NCBI GenBank assembly: GCA_944390805.1
Contig: CALXQW010000036.1
Coordinates: 62,001 to 126,000 of the forward strand
DNA: 64,000 bases
DNA from: an uncultured Opitutales bacterium
GTDB taxonomy: Bacteria > Verrucomicrobiota > Verrucomicrobiia > Opitutales > Intestinicryptomonadaceae
Direction of reading: 5' to 3'
The position numbers and the translations under genes are program-made. Positions 18,466 through 25,714 of this stretch are shown one piece after another. The notes under the pieces are model-generated. The model had not been told where the DNA came from, searched no databases, and saw only the letters and a program-made list of their open reading frames with translations. Within the stretch, counting starts at the first letter, position 1, and every line of letters starts with the position of its first letter.

Positions 18466-19164
18466 TTACCGCGTCGATAGCCTTTTTAAGGCTTTTTTTG
18501 TCAACAATTTAGACGCAAAAAATAGCCGTATATTTAACATCGTAAACTTAAATGTGTCCGCAAATGGCCTGTAATGAGATCCTTCAAGCGTCTCTTTTGA
18601 ATATATAGTTGGTATTTCTATCTGCTCTATATGCCCGCCTGACCATGCAAATTTTACCAATATTTCAAGCTCGTACACATATCCAGATGCGCTCGCTGAA
18701 ATTCTTTTTATATGCTCTAATGGATAACATCTGTATCCGCATTGGCTGTCTTTTATGTCTATGCCAGTTTCGCTTCTGAACCAGAAATTTGAAAACTTAT
18801 TCATGAAGCGCCTACCTTTGGATATGCCTGGAATATCGAAGTTCCTTACTCCGGTTATTATGGCGTCGGGAAACTTCTGCGAGGCGGATATGAATTGTGG
18901 AATTGCGATAGGGTCGTGCTGTCCGTCGGCGTCTATTGTTATCGCGTGGTCGAACCCCATGCGTTCGGCCTCAGCAAAACCATTTGAAAGAGCTGCCGCC
19001 TTGCCGGAATTCTTATTAAGCCTTAGTATCTTGCAGTTCTTTGCCTCTATCGGCGGATTTGAACCATCGTCCACAACAATTACCGGTAGCCCCGAAGACG
19101 AATCTATCAGCTCTTGCAACTTATTTGCATGATTGTAGCATGGAATAATCAGGCAGGTCTTCAT
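18466..19164 (-). CDS. Family 2 glycosyltransferase
   Basis: The 232-residue GT-A enzyme starts with MKTCLIIPCYNHANKL, has the nucleotide-binding VVDDGS motif near residue 33 and the metal-binding TIDADGQHD (DxD-like) near residue 96, and a QCGYR segment near 160. This matches the polyprenyl-phosphate mannosyl/glucosyl transferase group. There is no C-terminal membrane bundle. It is the first gene of the eight-gene minus-strand operon and starts 83 bp from the divergent ACP3 gene. In aryl polyene loci a GT2 domain is part of ApeJ; here it is separate. Confidence 0.88.
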   Translation of the reverse strand: MKTCLIIPCYNHANKLQELIDSSSGLPVIVVDDGSNPPIEAKNCKILRLNKNSGKAAALSNGFAEAERMGFDHAITIDADGQHDPIAIPQFISASQKFPDAIITGVRNFDIPGISKGRRFMNKFSNFWFRSETGIDIKDSQCGYRCYPLEHIKRISASASGYVYELEILVKFAWSGGHIEQIEIPTIYSKETLEGSHYRPFADTFKFTMLNIRLFFASKLLTKKALKRLSTR

Positions 19165-19182
19165 CTTTTAGGCTTTAATAGT

Positions 19183-19196
19183 CTTGAAATTTCAAG
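19183..19196. promoter_or_regulatory. 14-bp perfect palindrome between divergent units
   Basis: CTTGAAATTTCAAG is an exact palindrome in the 83-bp gap between the glycosyltransferase operon (minus) and the ACP3-GcvT unit (plus). It is a possible operator; it differs in sequence from the inverted repeat at 8068-8088, so the two would need different regulators or one may be chance. Confidence 0.35.
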
Positions 19197-19247
19197 GGCG
19201 AAATGTAGAGTTTCAACCTTTTAAAAACAACCATAATTTTGATTTTT

Positions 19248-19535
19248 ATGCTCCCAACCCCGGAAAACATCGCAAAACGCAAGTTCATAACGGACAAAAT
19301 CAAGGAGATGCTGGTCCGCAATATAGATTCTGTCAGGTATTTGCCGGAAGACCTGCATGACGATGTCGCTTTGGTAGGGTCGGGCTTGGGGCTGGATTCT
19401 CTGGATATCTTGGAGGTTGCGATGTTTGTTGAAGGGCAGTTTGGCGTTAAACTTTCGGAATCTAACCTTGCGGCTTTGCGCTCTATAAACACTCTTGCGG
19501 ACTTCATAGAAAAGGAACAAAAGGAGAACAAATAA
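19248..19535 (+). CDS. Acyl carrier protein 3 of the polyene-like locus
   Basis: The 95-residue ACP has the site GLGLDSLDILEV with Ser51 and an acidic FVEGQFGVKLSE helix region. I take the ATG at 19248; an in-frame TTG at 19239 would add three residues. It begins a two-gene plus-strand unit and ends one base before the GcvT-like gene, so the two proteins are very likely made together, and this ACP is a candidate carrier for the substrate of that enzyme. Confidence 0.88.
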   Translation: MLPTPENIAKRKFITDKIKEMLVRNIDSVRYLPEDLHDDVALVGSGLGLDSLDILEVAMFVEGQFGVKLSESNLAALRSINTLADFIEKEQKENK

Positions 19536-19536
19536 T

Positions 19537-20637
19537 ATGCGCAGTCTGTTTCTGAAAGACAAATGGGCCGCTTTGGGCGCTAAATTTTCACAAATCTGCG
19601 GAAGGGAATGCGTTGAATATGTGGCCGACCAAGCCGAGGAGAGCCGTGCTTTGCGTTCCGCAGCATGCCTTTGCGATATGTCGTTTTCCGACAAGTTCTT
19701 TTTTGCCGAATCCGACGGAATGGATTTTCTCGATACAGTTCTTGCCGGAAACATTCTGAAACTTAGGTACGGTCGCCTTGCCGATTCCTTCTTGGCAAGG
19801 CCCGACGGCTCTTTTGCCGCCGAATGTTTTGTAGCCGATATTGACGATAAACTTATATTGCTTGCTGAAGATATTTGTAGCGATAGCTTTGTGCAATCTA
19901 CTCTATCTTCCGGAAATTGTGGATTCAAAGATATCTCAGCCGATTACGTTCTGCTGTGTCTCGACGGGCCTCTCGCTCAGAAAATCGTAGCCGAACTTTT
20001 TGGGGCGGATATTTTTAATCTGCCTTATCTTTCGGTTGAAAAATACGCTTTTGACGGCCACGACACTTATCTTTTTAGAAACGGCAAGACTGGAGATTTC
20101 GGCTATCAATTTCTTGTGCCCAACGGTGTTGCATCAGAATTCTTCGATAAGCTATCTGGCATAGTTGTATCTTTCGGCGGCGGATTTTGCGGCACGGCCA
20201 CGCAATTTATCTCCAGGTTGGAGGGTGGATTTTTCAATGCCTATGCCGAGGGTATGAAAGTTGCAAATCCTTTGGAGCTTGGCTTGCAATGGCAGATAGA
20301 CTTCTCAAAAGACTTTTTCTGCGGTTCGGACGAGATATTTAAACAAAGAACACTTGATAGCTTAAGGCGTTTAGTCTGCTTAAAGGCGCAGTCTGGATCT
20401 CCGGCTTTCAAGCTTGGAGAAAAGATATTTGTAGATGGCATACAAGTTGGAGAGGTAGTATCTTGCGGATATTCTCATGCCTTGTCTGAAAATCTTGCCC
20501 TCGCTATTTTCGACAAAAACTACGCTTTTAGCGATTTTGATTTTTCAAGGGAGCTTCCCGGAGAATCTAATGGGCTTTGCACATCAATATCGCGCCCGTG
20601 CGTTCTGGCAAAAAGCCTTTCGGAAGCTTCTAAATAA
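19537..20637 (+). CDS. GcvT-family (aminomethyltransferase-like) protein in the polyene-like locus
   Basis: The 366-residue length and order of segments match glycine-cleavage T protein: an N-terminal region ALRSAACLCDMSFSDKFFF (compare the usual REAVGLFDLSHMGK), a mid part GKTGDFGYQFLVPN, and the late ELGLQWQIDFSKDFFCG which matches the T-protein motif for the folate pocket end. The acidic pair that in GcvT follows the GGVID-type turn reads GSFAAE here, so a key Asp looks replaced by eye alignment. It follows ACP3 by one base and lies between the ketosynthase operon and the dehydratase operon. No gcvH or gcvP is nearby, so it is not part of a glycine cleavage operon. A tetrahydrofolate-linked one-carbon step on an ACP-bound chain is an inference. 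Confidence 0.78.
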   Translation: MRSLFLKDKWAALGAKFSQICGRECVEYVADQAEESRALRSAACLCDMSFSDKFFFAESDGMDFLDTVLAGNILKLRYGRLADSFLARPDGSFAAECFVADIDDKLILLAEDICSDSFVQSTLSSGNCGFKDISADYVLLCLDGPLAQKIVAELFGADIFNLPYLSVEKYAFDGHDTYLFRNGKTGDFGYQFLVPNGVASEFFDKLSGIVVSFGGGFCGTATQFISRLEGGFFNAYAEGMKVANPLELGLQWQIDFSKDFFCGSDEIFKQRTLDSLRRLVCLKAQSGSPAFKLGEKIFVDGIQVGEVVSCGYSHALSENLALAIFDKNYAFSDFDFSRELPGESNGLCTSISRPCVLAKSLSEASK

Positions 20638-20700
20638 TATTTAGCATCTTGGAAGCTGTCGCCTTATTTTGGGTAGGATTGTGCCTGATGAAAAAATAAA

Positions 20701-21402
20701 TTATTTTGCCATCTTTTGCCAAAACATGGAGGCATGGTGGGCAAATTCCTCGTCGCTATTTGATATTCGGGCAGATATGGCATCTTTAGTTTTCTCGCAA
20801 ACGGTTCCATCTTTTGCAAGTTCAGCCGCAGCCGAACTTAATGCCGCTTTTATTGTCCCAACTTTTTGAGGATTTAAACTTGGATATTTTAAATATATAG
20901 ATTCCATCCTAAGTATGCTGCCGGCAAAATTCATATTCATAGCTTCTGAAAAAGCGCCATACATTTGCCCGATATTTTCACATAGCTCTTTATCCATTCC
21001 GGCGGCCACACTTATGGCAAAAAACGACTTTTTCTTTATATTTGAAGCCTTCTCCTTGGAAAAACTGCTCGTTATATGAGAAGCCTTAACGAGCGGAAAG
21101 CACCTCTCTATAAATAATCTAACTCTTGAGCTGACAGAGTAAAAATAAACCGGGCCAATACATGCAATAATATCTGAGATTTTAAAGAATTCAAGAATGT
21201 CTCGCATGTCGTCTTTGTGCACACATCTTGAATTTGATACGCATGAGTAGCATCCAAGACAGGGGTTGATGTTGGCATCGTATAGATTTATACAGCGAAA
21301 TGAAAAATCTTTTTTGGGAAACCCGCTCAAAAAAGGCTCAGCTACAATTTTGCTGATGCCGTTTTTTCTGGGACTTGCAAAAAGAACAAGGGCGTGTTTC
21401 AT
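20701..21402 (-). CDS. NAD(P)H-dependent FMN reductase/flavodoxin-fold oxidoreductase
   Basis: I start at the ATG at 21402 because it gives the proper flavodoxin-like opening MKHALVLFASPRKNG and overlaps the FabZ-like stop by 4 bp; the reading frame continues 22 codons upstream inside that gene. The 233-residue protein has the FMN loop SPRKNGIS, a Cys-rich CLGCYSCVSNSRC segment found in WrbA-like multimeric flavodoxins with an added cluster-like loop, and CIGPVYFYSVSSR for the isoalloxazine region. In the locus it could reduce or oxidise a double bond, quinone or aromatic group, but nothing in the sequence fixes that. Confidence 0.8.
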   Translation of the reverse strand: MKHALVLFASPRKNGISKIVAEPFLSGFPKKDFSFRCINLYDANINPCLGCYSCVSNSRCVHKDDMRDILEFFKISDIIACIGPVYFYSVSSRVRLFIERCFPLVKASHITSSFSKEKASNIKKKSFFAISVAAGMDKELCENIGQMYGAFSEAMNMNFAGSILRMESIYLKYPSLNPQKVGTIKAALSSAAAELAKDGTVCEKTKDAISARISNSDEEFAHHASMFWQKMAK

Positions 21403-21836
21403 TCTGAAGAGCCTTTCGCTTCCGCAAGAACTATTGTGCCAGCCGCTATGCGAGATTTCCCCGCACAAGCTTCAACCTCGAATTGGCATAGGCCTCCAAA
21501 TTCTTTTAAAATACGGCAATTTAGTTCGAGCACGGAGTCTGGCTCAAGCGGCTTTAGAAACTTTACATTTGCCGTTGCAAGATAAAATATGCGCCCTGCG
21601 CCATTGCCTCCATTGCGCGATAGGGCAATGAGCAATCCAGCCGTTTGGGCGAGTGCTTCGAGCGTCAGCACCCCGGGCATTATTGGCTTTTTGGGAAAGT
21701 GCCCTCTGAAAAACGGCATATCTAATTTTACATCAAGCTGTGCACGTATGCTTGAGTTGTTCACCTCTATTATTCTGTCTACAAAAATAAAAGGGTCTCT
21801 GTGGGGTATGAGACTTTTAATAAACTCCCTGTCCAT
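21399..21836 (-). CDS. FabZ-like 3-hydroxyacyl-ACP dehydratase
   Basis: A 145-residue hot-dog-fold protein. The FabZ active site is complete: His46 in FFRGHFPKKP and Glu60 in MPGVLTLEALAQTAG. The N-terminal LIPHRDPFIFVDRI is also a FabZ signature. It dehydrates 3-hydroxyacyl-ACP, giving the trans double bonds of a polyene if the cycle stops there, since no enoyl reductase is seen in the locus. It overlaps the flavoprotein start by 4 bp and the PlsC-like gene end by 20 bp. Confidence 0.9.
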   Translation of the reverse strand: MDREFIKSLIPHRDPFIFVDRIIEVNNSSIRAQLDVKLDMPFFRGHFPKKPIMPGVLTLEALAQTAGLLIALSRNGGNGAGRIFYLATANVKFLKPLEPDSVLELNCRILKEFGGLCQFEVEACAGKSRIAAGTIVLAEAKGSSE

Positions 21837-22620
21837 TTAAAAATTCTTTCTTTTGGTCGGATAGCTTTTTTAATATTGTTCGCTCGCAGCATACAAGCAT
21901 TTCTTCAGCGGATAAATCGCTGGGAGATACTGGCGGCATAATATCTATTTTAAAATTTGCTTTGCAATCGGGCAGAGCCGGAATTTTCGATTTTGCAAGA
22001 AATGGAAAGTCTGAAGATATCGCTATTGGAACAATTGCTGTTTTAGCTATTTTTGATAGTCTGAATGCAAGCGAATTAAACGGCAACATACGCTCTGTTG
22101 TACTTCTTGCTCCTTCTGGAAATATTAGTATATTTCTGCCTTCCTTAAGCTTGCTCATTCCCCAATCCGAGGCATTTTTTAAAGATACCCTTGAACTTTT
22201 GTCTATAACGGCAAAGTCAAAGAATTCCGAAAGGTACCATGCGGCTATTCCAGATGCGTATTTCTTCTTCAAGAGCACGCATGTATTTGGAGTCTCGGAT
22301 AATATCAAAAATGGATCTATGAAGCTCCTGTGGTTGGCTATATAGATTTTTACATCTGTTTTGTGGAAATTGCAGCAATTGTTAACTTTTACTGAACATA
22401 TGCCAAATGCGGGAAGGCATATTCGGCAATAGAATCTCAATATAAACCTTAATATAGCCGATAAAAACCTATTTCGTGTCTTCTTAAGAGGTCCGCTAAA
22501 TACAAAAACTATTACTGTAAATATGATTAGTCCTATTCCTAAAATGGCTCCGAGTACGCAAGCCGCAGTTATTCCGGCTTTACGCATGAAATATTTTTTT
22601 ATTTTCTGTAAATTTTCCAC
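21817..22620 (-). CDS. PlsC-type 1-acylglycerol-3-phosphate acyltransferase homologue
   Basis: The 267-residue protein has an N-terminal membrane span (about residues 17-42), the catalytic NHRSFID motif (His97, Asp102) and the substrate motif IFPEGARS near residue 170. These match PlsC and related membrane acyltransferases. It is the first gene of the minus-strand unit PlsC-FabZ-flavoprotein. It may be a second acyl transfer step for the product of the locus, or a phospholipid enzyme recruited here. The LpxL-like gene in the same locus belongs to a different acyltransferase family. Confidence 0.85.
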   Translation of the reverse strand: MENLQKIKKYFMRKAGITAACVLGAILGIGLIIFTVIVFVFSGPLKKTRNRFLSAILRFILRFYCRICLPAFGICSVKVNNCCNFHKTDVKIYIANHRSFIDPFLILSETPNTCVLLKKKYASGIAAWYLSEFFDFAVIDKSSRVSLKNASDWGMSKLKEGRNILIFPEGARSTTERMLPFNSLAFRLSKIAKTAIVPIAISSDFPFLAKSKIPALPDCKANFKIDIMPPVSPSDLSAEEMLVCCERTILKKLSDQKKEFLNGQGVY

Positions 22621-22675
22621 GTTTTATATTGTGAAAAATCTTGCATGCAGGAGTTTTCAACGCAACAATAATTAC

Positions 22676-23068
22676 ATGAAAACTTTAATTCAGCTTTTGG
22701 CATTCGCCGTTGTATCCCTGCTTTTTGCCTGCACAACAACCACTACAGACAATAGTAAAGCCAGGGCCGCTTCGGGCGACACAAAGATAGTTTATTCCGG
22801 ATTTACAAACGACAACATGGCACTGCACAATGCCGTTGTATCTGCTTTGCAACTCCGTGGTTGGACAGTTACAGATACTGGTAATCCAATTAAGGCTAAC
22901 ATAAACAACAGAGGGCAAAATGCCGTACTTTCCATAACTGTTTCTAACGGTAGATTGGATATTGAGACCAAGGGCTCAAAGCTCGACAGTGGCGACGCCT
23001 ATGTGCCGATAAGGTATGTTGATTATCTCCATAAGACTATATTGAAGCAGTTAAATTCCGCTAAATAA
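22676..23068 (+). CDS. Small predicted lipoprotein
   Basis: I use the ATG at 22676: it gives a lipoprotein signal MKTLIQLLAFAVVSLLFAC with lipobox LFAC, then a Thr-rich start TTTTTDNSK. The frame continues upstream inside the PlsC-like gene but has no signal there. The 130-residue product has a small beta-rich body (HNAVVSALQLRGWTVTDT, followed later by RYVDYLHKTILKQL). Function is unknown. It is divergent from the PlsC-like gene and ends at a strong terminator. It might be an outer-membrane partner of the locus, but this is only proximity. Confidence 0.75.
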   Translation: MKTLIQLLAFAVVSLLFACTTTTTDNSKARAASGDTKIVYSGFTNDNMALHNAVVSALQLRGWTVTDTGNPIKANINNRGQNAVLSITVSNGRLDIETKGSKLDSGDAYVPIRYVDYLHKTILKQLNSAK

Positions 23069-23110
23069 GTTTGTTTTCCGAAATTTTCTTAACGGTTTTA
23101 TATCTTAATA

Positions 23111-23142
23111 AAAAAAGTCCCTATGAGAATAGGGGCTTTTTT
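23111..23142. terminator. Bidirectional Rho-independent terminator
   Basis: A 14-bp stem with one G-T pair (AAAAAAGTCCCTAT, 23111-23124; ATAGGGGCTTTTTT, 23129-23142) closes a GAGA loop. The T-run serves the lipoprotein gene on the plus strand and the A-run serves the wec-like operon on the minus strand. Confidence 0.9.
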
Positions 23143-23175
23143 ATTGTTATTTTAGATTTTTTCTTGGTCGAATTT

Positions 23176-24441
23176 TTAAGCTCTATTCCTCGATCCAAAA
23201 TAAGAATTTGCGCACAGAAGCAGCATGACAGGCATAGATATTAGCGCGGTGGCTTTTCCGTGGAACAACAGCTGAATGGATATATAAGTAGCTATCATTA
23301 TAATCCAATAATATCTTGTAGAGAGCCTAGCCAAGGCCAATGCGCCTTTTAAACAGCCGTATACTATAATAAGCATAAGCGTAAAACCTATTATACCTCC
23401 GGCCATAAGCACGTCTACAATTATAAAGTGGCAATATCCACCCATGGGAGTTAAAATATTGCCGCCAAATATTGGAGATTTAAAAAATAAAGCTAAGCCT
23501 TGCCTGATAAGGTCTATTCTTGATGCGTCGTAATTGCCGCCATATGTGTAGATATCAGACAAATATATGATATTTCTGAGCCTCTCAAATCCTCTACTTA
23601 ACATTATATAAGGCACTGCAAATAAAGTTCCGGCAGCACCCAAGACTACCGTTATAGATAGCGATACCTTGTCTTTAAACGACAATAGAAAAGTTACAAA
23701 ACATACCGCGGCAACAGACAATAATAGCGACTGCGAAGTACTTATTCGTATTGCATACAAAGATAGAATAAGCCCGATAAGTCCCAAAACAAACTTCGTA
23801 AAGTTTTTGGAAAAAACAACCCAGTATAGGGATATCACAAACATGAATCCTATGGGCTCTTTTGTTGTGGATCTATTTATACCGGTATTTTGCGAAAGCA
23901 GTCCAAAGTAATCGCTCGACAAGATATTTCCAAAGAAAAATAAAATTATAATCAGCGATATTAATGTTGGGAAAAATATTAGCCAAGTATTTCTAGATAG
24001 AAACTCAAAGCGTCCTGGGCTAAGGCAAAAAAGCAATGCCGGCAATACGCTGTAAGAGATAAACTCATAGTAATAAAATATTTTTCCATAGGCAGATCCG
24101 TATGCGCCCGTATCAAAATCTGGCGCCTGGTATATTACCAGCATTACAACCATCAGCACTATATAAAGCAAAAATGCCTTAAATGGCATATTTAATACCG
24201 GATATTGCCTCTTTATTATTGATGGAAGCAATATTGCGGTACTTAAAATTATAATTACTAATCTATATACTGCTGAATACATTGATGAATGTATTCCAAG
24301 GGCGTTTTGAAGCCCTAAAAAACCGAAGAAAAAGAAAAATAGGAATATTGCCGTTGAAAATGCAATCCTTTCAAAGATTGACAATGGTGGTGGAGGCGGA
24401 ACCGCCCCAAAAGGCAAAGGCTGTATCTGTGGTTGGTACAT
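23176..24441 (-). CDS. Polytopic membrane protein, O-antigen polymerase/ligase-like
   Basis: The 421-residue protein has about ten to twelve membrane spans, starting after a proline-rich N-terminus (PQIQPLPFGAVPPPPPL). A longer loop at about residues 280-330 contains RGFERLRNIIYLSDIY and ASRIDLIRQGLALFFKSP, then GGNILTPMGGYCHFIIVD, which has the look of the Wzy_C/O-antigen ligase region (the usual G-x-G and H near the membrane). It is the third gene of a unit with WecB and WecC, so it may polymerise or ligate a glycan that contains ManNAcA. Homology to a specific family could not be verified by eye. Confidence 0.65.
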   Translation of the reverse strand: MYQPQIQPLPFGAVPPPPPLSIFERIAFSTAIFLFFFFFGFLGLQNALGIHSSMYSAVYRLVIIILSTAILLPSIIKRQYPVLNMPFKAFLLYIVLMVVMLVIYQAPDFDTGAYGSAYGKIFYYYEFISYSVLPALLFCLSPGRFEFLSRNTWLIFFPTLISLIIILFFFGNILSSDYFGLLSQNTGINRSTTKEPIGFMFVISLYWVVFSKNFTKFVLGLIGLILSLYAIRISTSQSLLLSVAAVCFVTFLLSFKDKVSLSITVVLGAAGTLFAVPYIMLSRGFERLRNIIYLSDIYTYGGNYDASRIDLIRQGLALFFKSPIFGGNILTPMGGYCHFIIVDVLMAGGIIGFTLMLIIVYGCLKGALALARLSTRYYWIIMIATYISIQLLFHGKATALISMPVMLLLCANSYFGSRNRA

Positions 24442-24443
24442 TG

Positions 24444-25709
24444 CTATTTGGATAAAAACCCTTTAGTATCTATTACTATTTTATCTTTAAGCTCGTCTTT
24501 AGTTATACACGAAAACTCCCTATGGTCCACGAGCAAGAGAACTATGTCTGCCTCTTTTAATGCGCTCTCAAGGCTCTCTTTACGGGCTATTCCTTCAAGA
24601 GATTTAGGCAAGCTTTCTATATGTGGTTCAACAAGCAAAACTTCCAGATTGGGTTTCTTTGCCAGAGCTTCAACTATCTTTAAAGACGGGCTTTCTCTCA
24701 TGTCGTTTACATTTGCCTTGAAAGTTGCGCCAAGGCATGCCACGCACGGCTTTTCATTCTTGCACTCTGATGCAGCTTGTTCCACCTTTTCTATAACCTT
24801 GAATGGTTTTGAATCGTTTACATCGCGCGCAGCCCTCATTAACGGAGTTTCCTTTTCGGCAGCCGAAATTATAAACCATGGGTCCACTGCTATGCAATGC
24901 CCGCCTACTCCCGGACCAGGCGATAGTATATTCACCCTCGGATGTCTGTTCGCCAGTTTTATAAGCTCCCAAACGTCTATCCCAAATTTATCGCAAACTA
25001 TGGATAACTCGTTCGCAAAGGCTATGGCTACATCTCTAGAGGCGTTTTCTGTAAGCTTTGTCATCTCCGCAGTTCTAGCGTCGGTCATAAAAACTTGGCC
25101 CTTGCAGAATAAACTGTATAAAGATTTTGCCTTTTCCGATGCTTCAGGAGTCAGCCCGCCAACAATTCTATCGTTTGAAATAAGTTCTTTTAACATTTGT
25201 CCGGGAAGTATCCTTTCCGGAGCGTGCGCAAACATCACTCTGGAATAGTCTATCTGGGTGTCTCTGCCTATTTTTTTCAGCTCATCAAGCAACCATTCAC
25301 GCATTTTTTCCGTAGTGCCAACCGGACTTGTAGATTCCAAGATTACTATCTGACCATTTTGCAAACATGGTGCTATAGAACGCGTGGCAGCCTCAACAAA
25401 ATTCAAATCTGGCAATTTCTTCTCGTGGTCTTTTTTAAATGGAGTCGGAACTGCAACTATATACGCCCTTGATGACTTTGGCTTTGTGGACGTCTTTAGA
25501 TACCCGGCCCTTACAACGCGGGACAACATCTCGTCAATATCGGCTTCACCAATATGGCTTTTGCCTTCCCCCACAAGTTTTACCCGCTCCTCAGATATAT
25601 CTACTCCCAAAACTTTCTTGCCGCAATTAGCAAAAATAACCGCCGTAGGAATGCCTATGTATCCCAATCCAAGCAGACAAACATCAAATTCTTCACTACC
25701 AGTTTTCAT
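24444..25709 (-). CDS. wecC: UDP-N-acetyl-D-mannosamine dehydrogenase
   Basis: The 421-residue protein has the NAD-binding GLGYIGIPTA motif (14-23), the mid-domain STSPVGTTE segment (126-134), the APERILPG region (163-170), and the catalytic cysteine Cys272 in GPGVGGHCIAVDP. This is the pattern of the UDP-glucose/GDP-mannose dehydrogenase family, WecC subgroup, which oxidises UDP-ManNAc to UDP-ManNAcA in two steps. WecB lies 5 bp upstream in the same operon and supplies its substrate. Confidence 0.9.
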   Translation of the reverse strand: MKTGSEEFDVCLLGLGYIGIPTAVIFANCGKKVLGVDISEERVKLVGEGKSHIGEADIDEMLSRVVRAGYLKTSTKPKSSRAYIVAVPTPFKKDHEKKLPDLNFVEAATRSIAPCLQNGQIVILESTSPVGTTEKMREWLLDELKKIGRDTQIDYSRVMFAHAPERILPGQMLKELISNDRIVGGLTPEASEKAKSLYSLFCKGQVFMTDARTAEMTKLTENASRDVAIAFANELSIVCDKFGIDVWELIKLANRHPRVNILSPGPGVGGHCIAVDPWFIISAAEKETPLMRAARDVNDSKPFKVIEKVEQAASECKNEKPCVACLGATFKANVNDMRESPSLKIVEALAKKPNLEVLLVEPHIESLPKSLEGIARKESLESALKEADIVLLLVDHREFSCITKDELKDKIVIDTKGFLSK

Positions 25710-25714
25710 ATTTA

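Noticed and set aside
19537..20637. YgfZ-type Fe-S repair protein as identity of the GcvT-like gene
   Set aside because: The YgfZ signature K-G-C-Y-T-G-Q-E is absent and the length is that of GcvT.
5984..22620. Dialkylresorcinol, flexirubin or ladderane cluster
   Set aside because: No DarA-type aromatase, no ammonia-lyase and no radical SAM enzymes are visible; only the KAS III would fit.
24433..25248. Plus-strand open frame of 271 codons opposite wecC
   Set aside because: Antisense to a well supported dehydrogenase gene; Ser-rich and without a domain.
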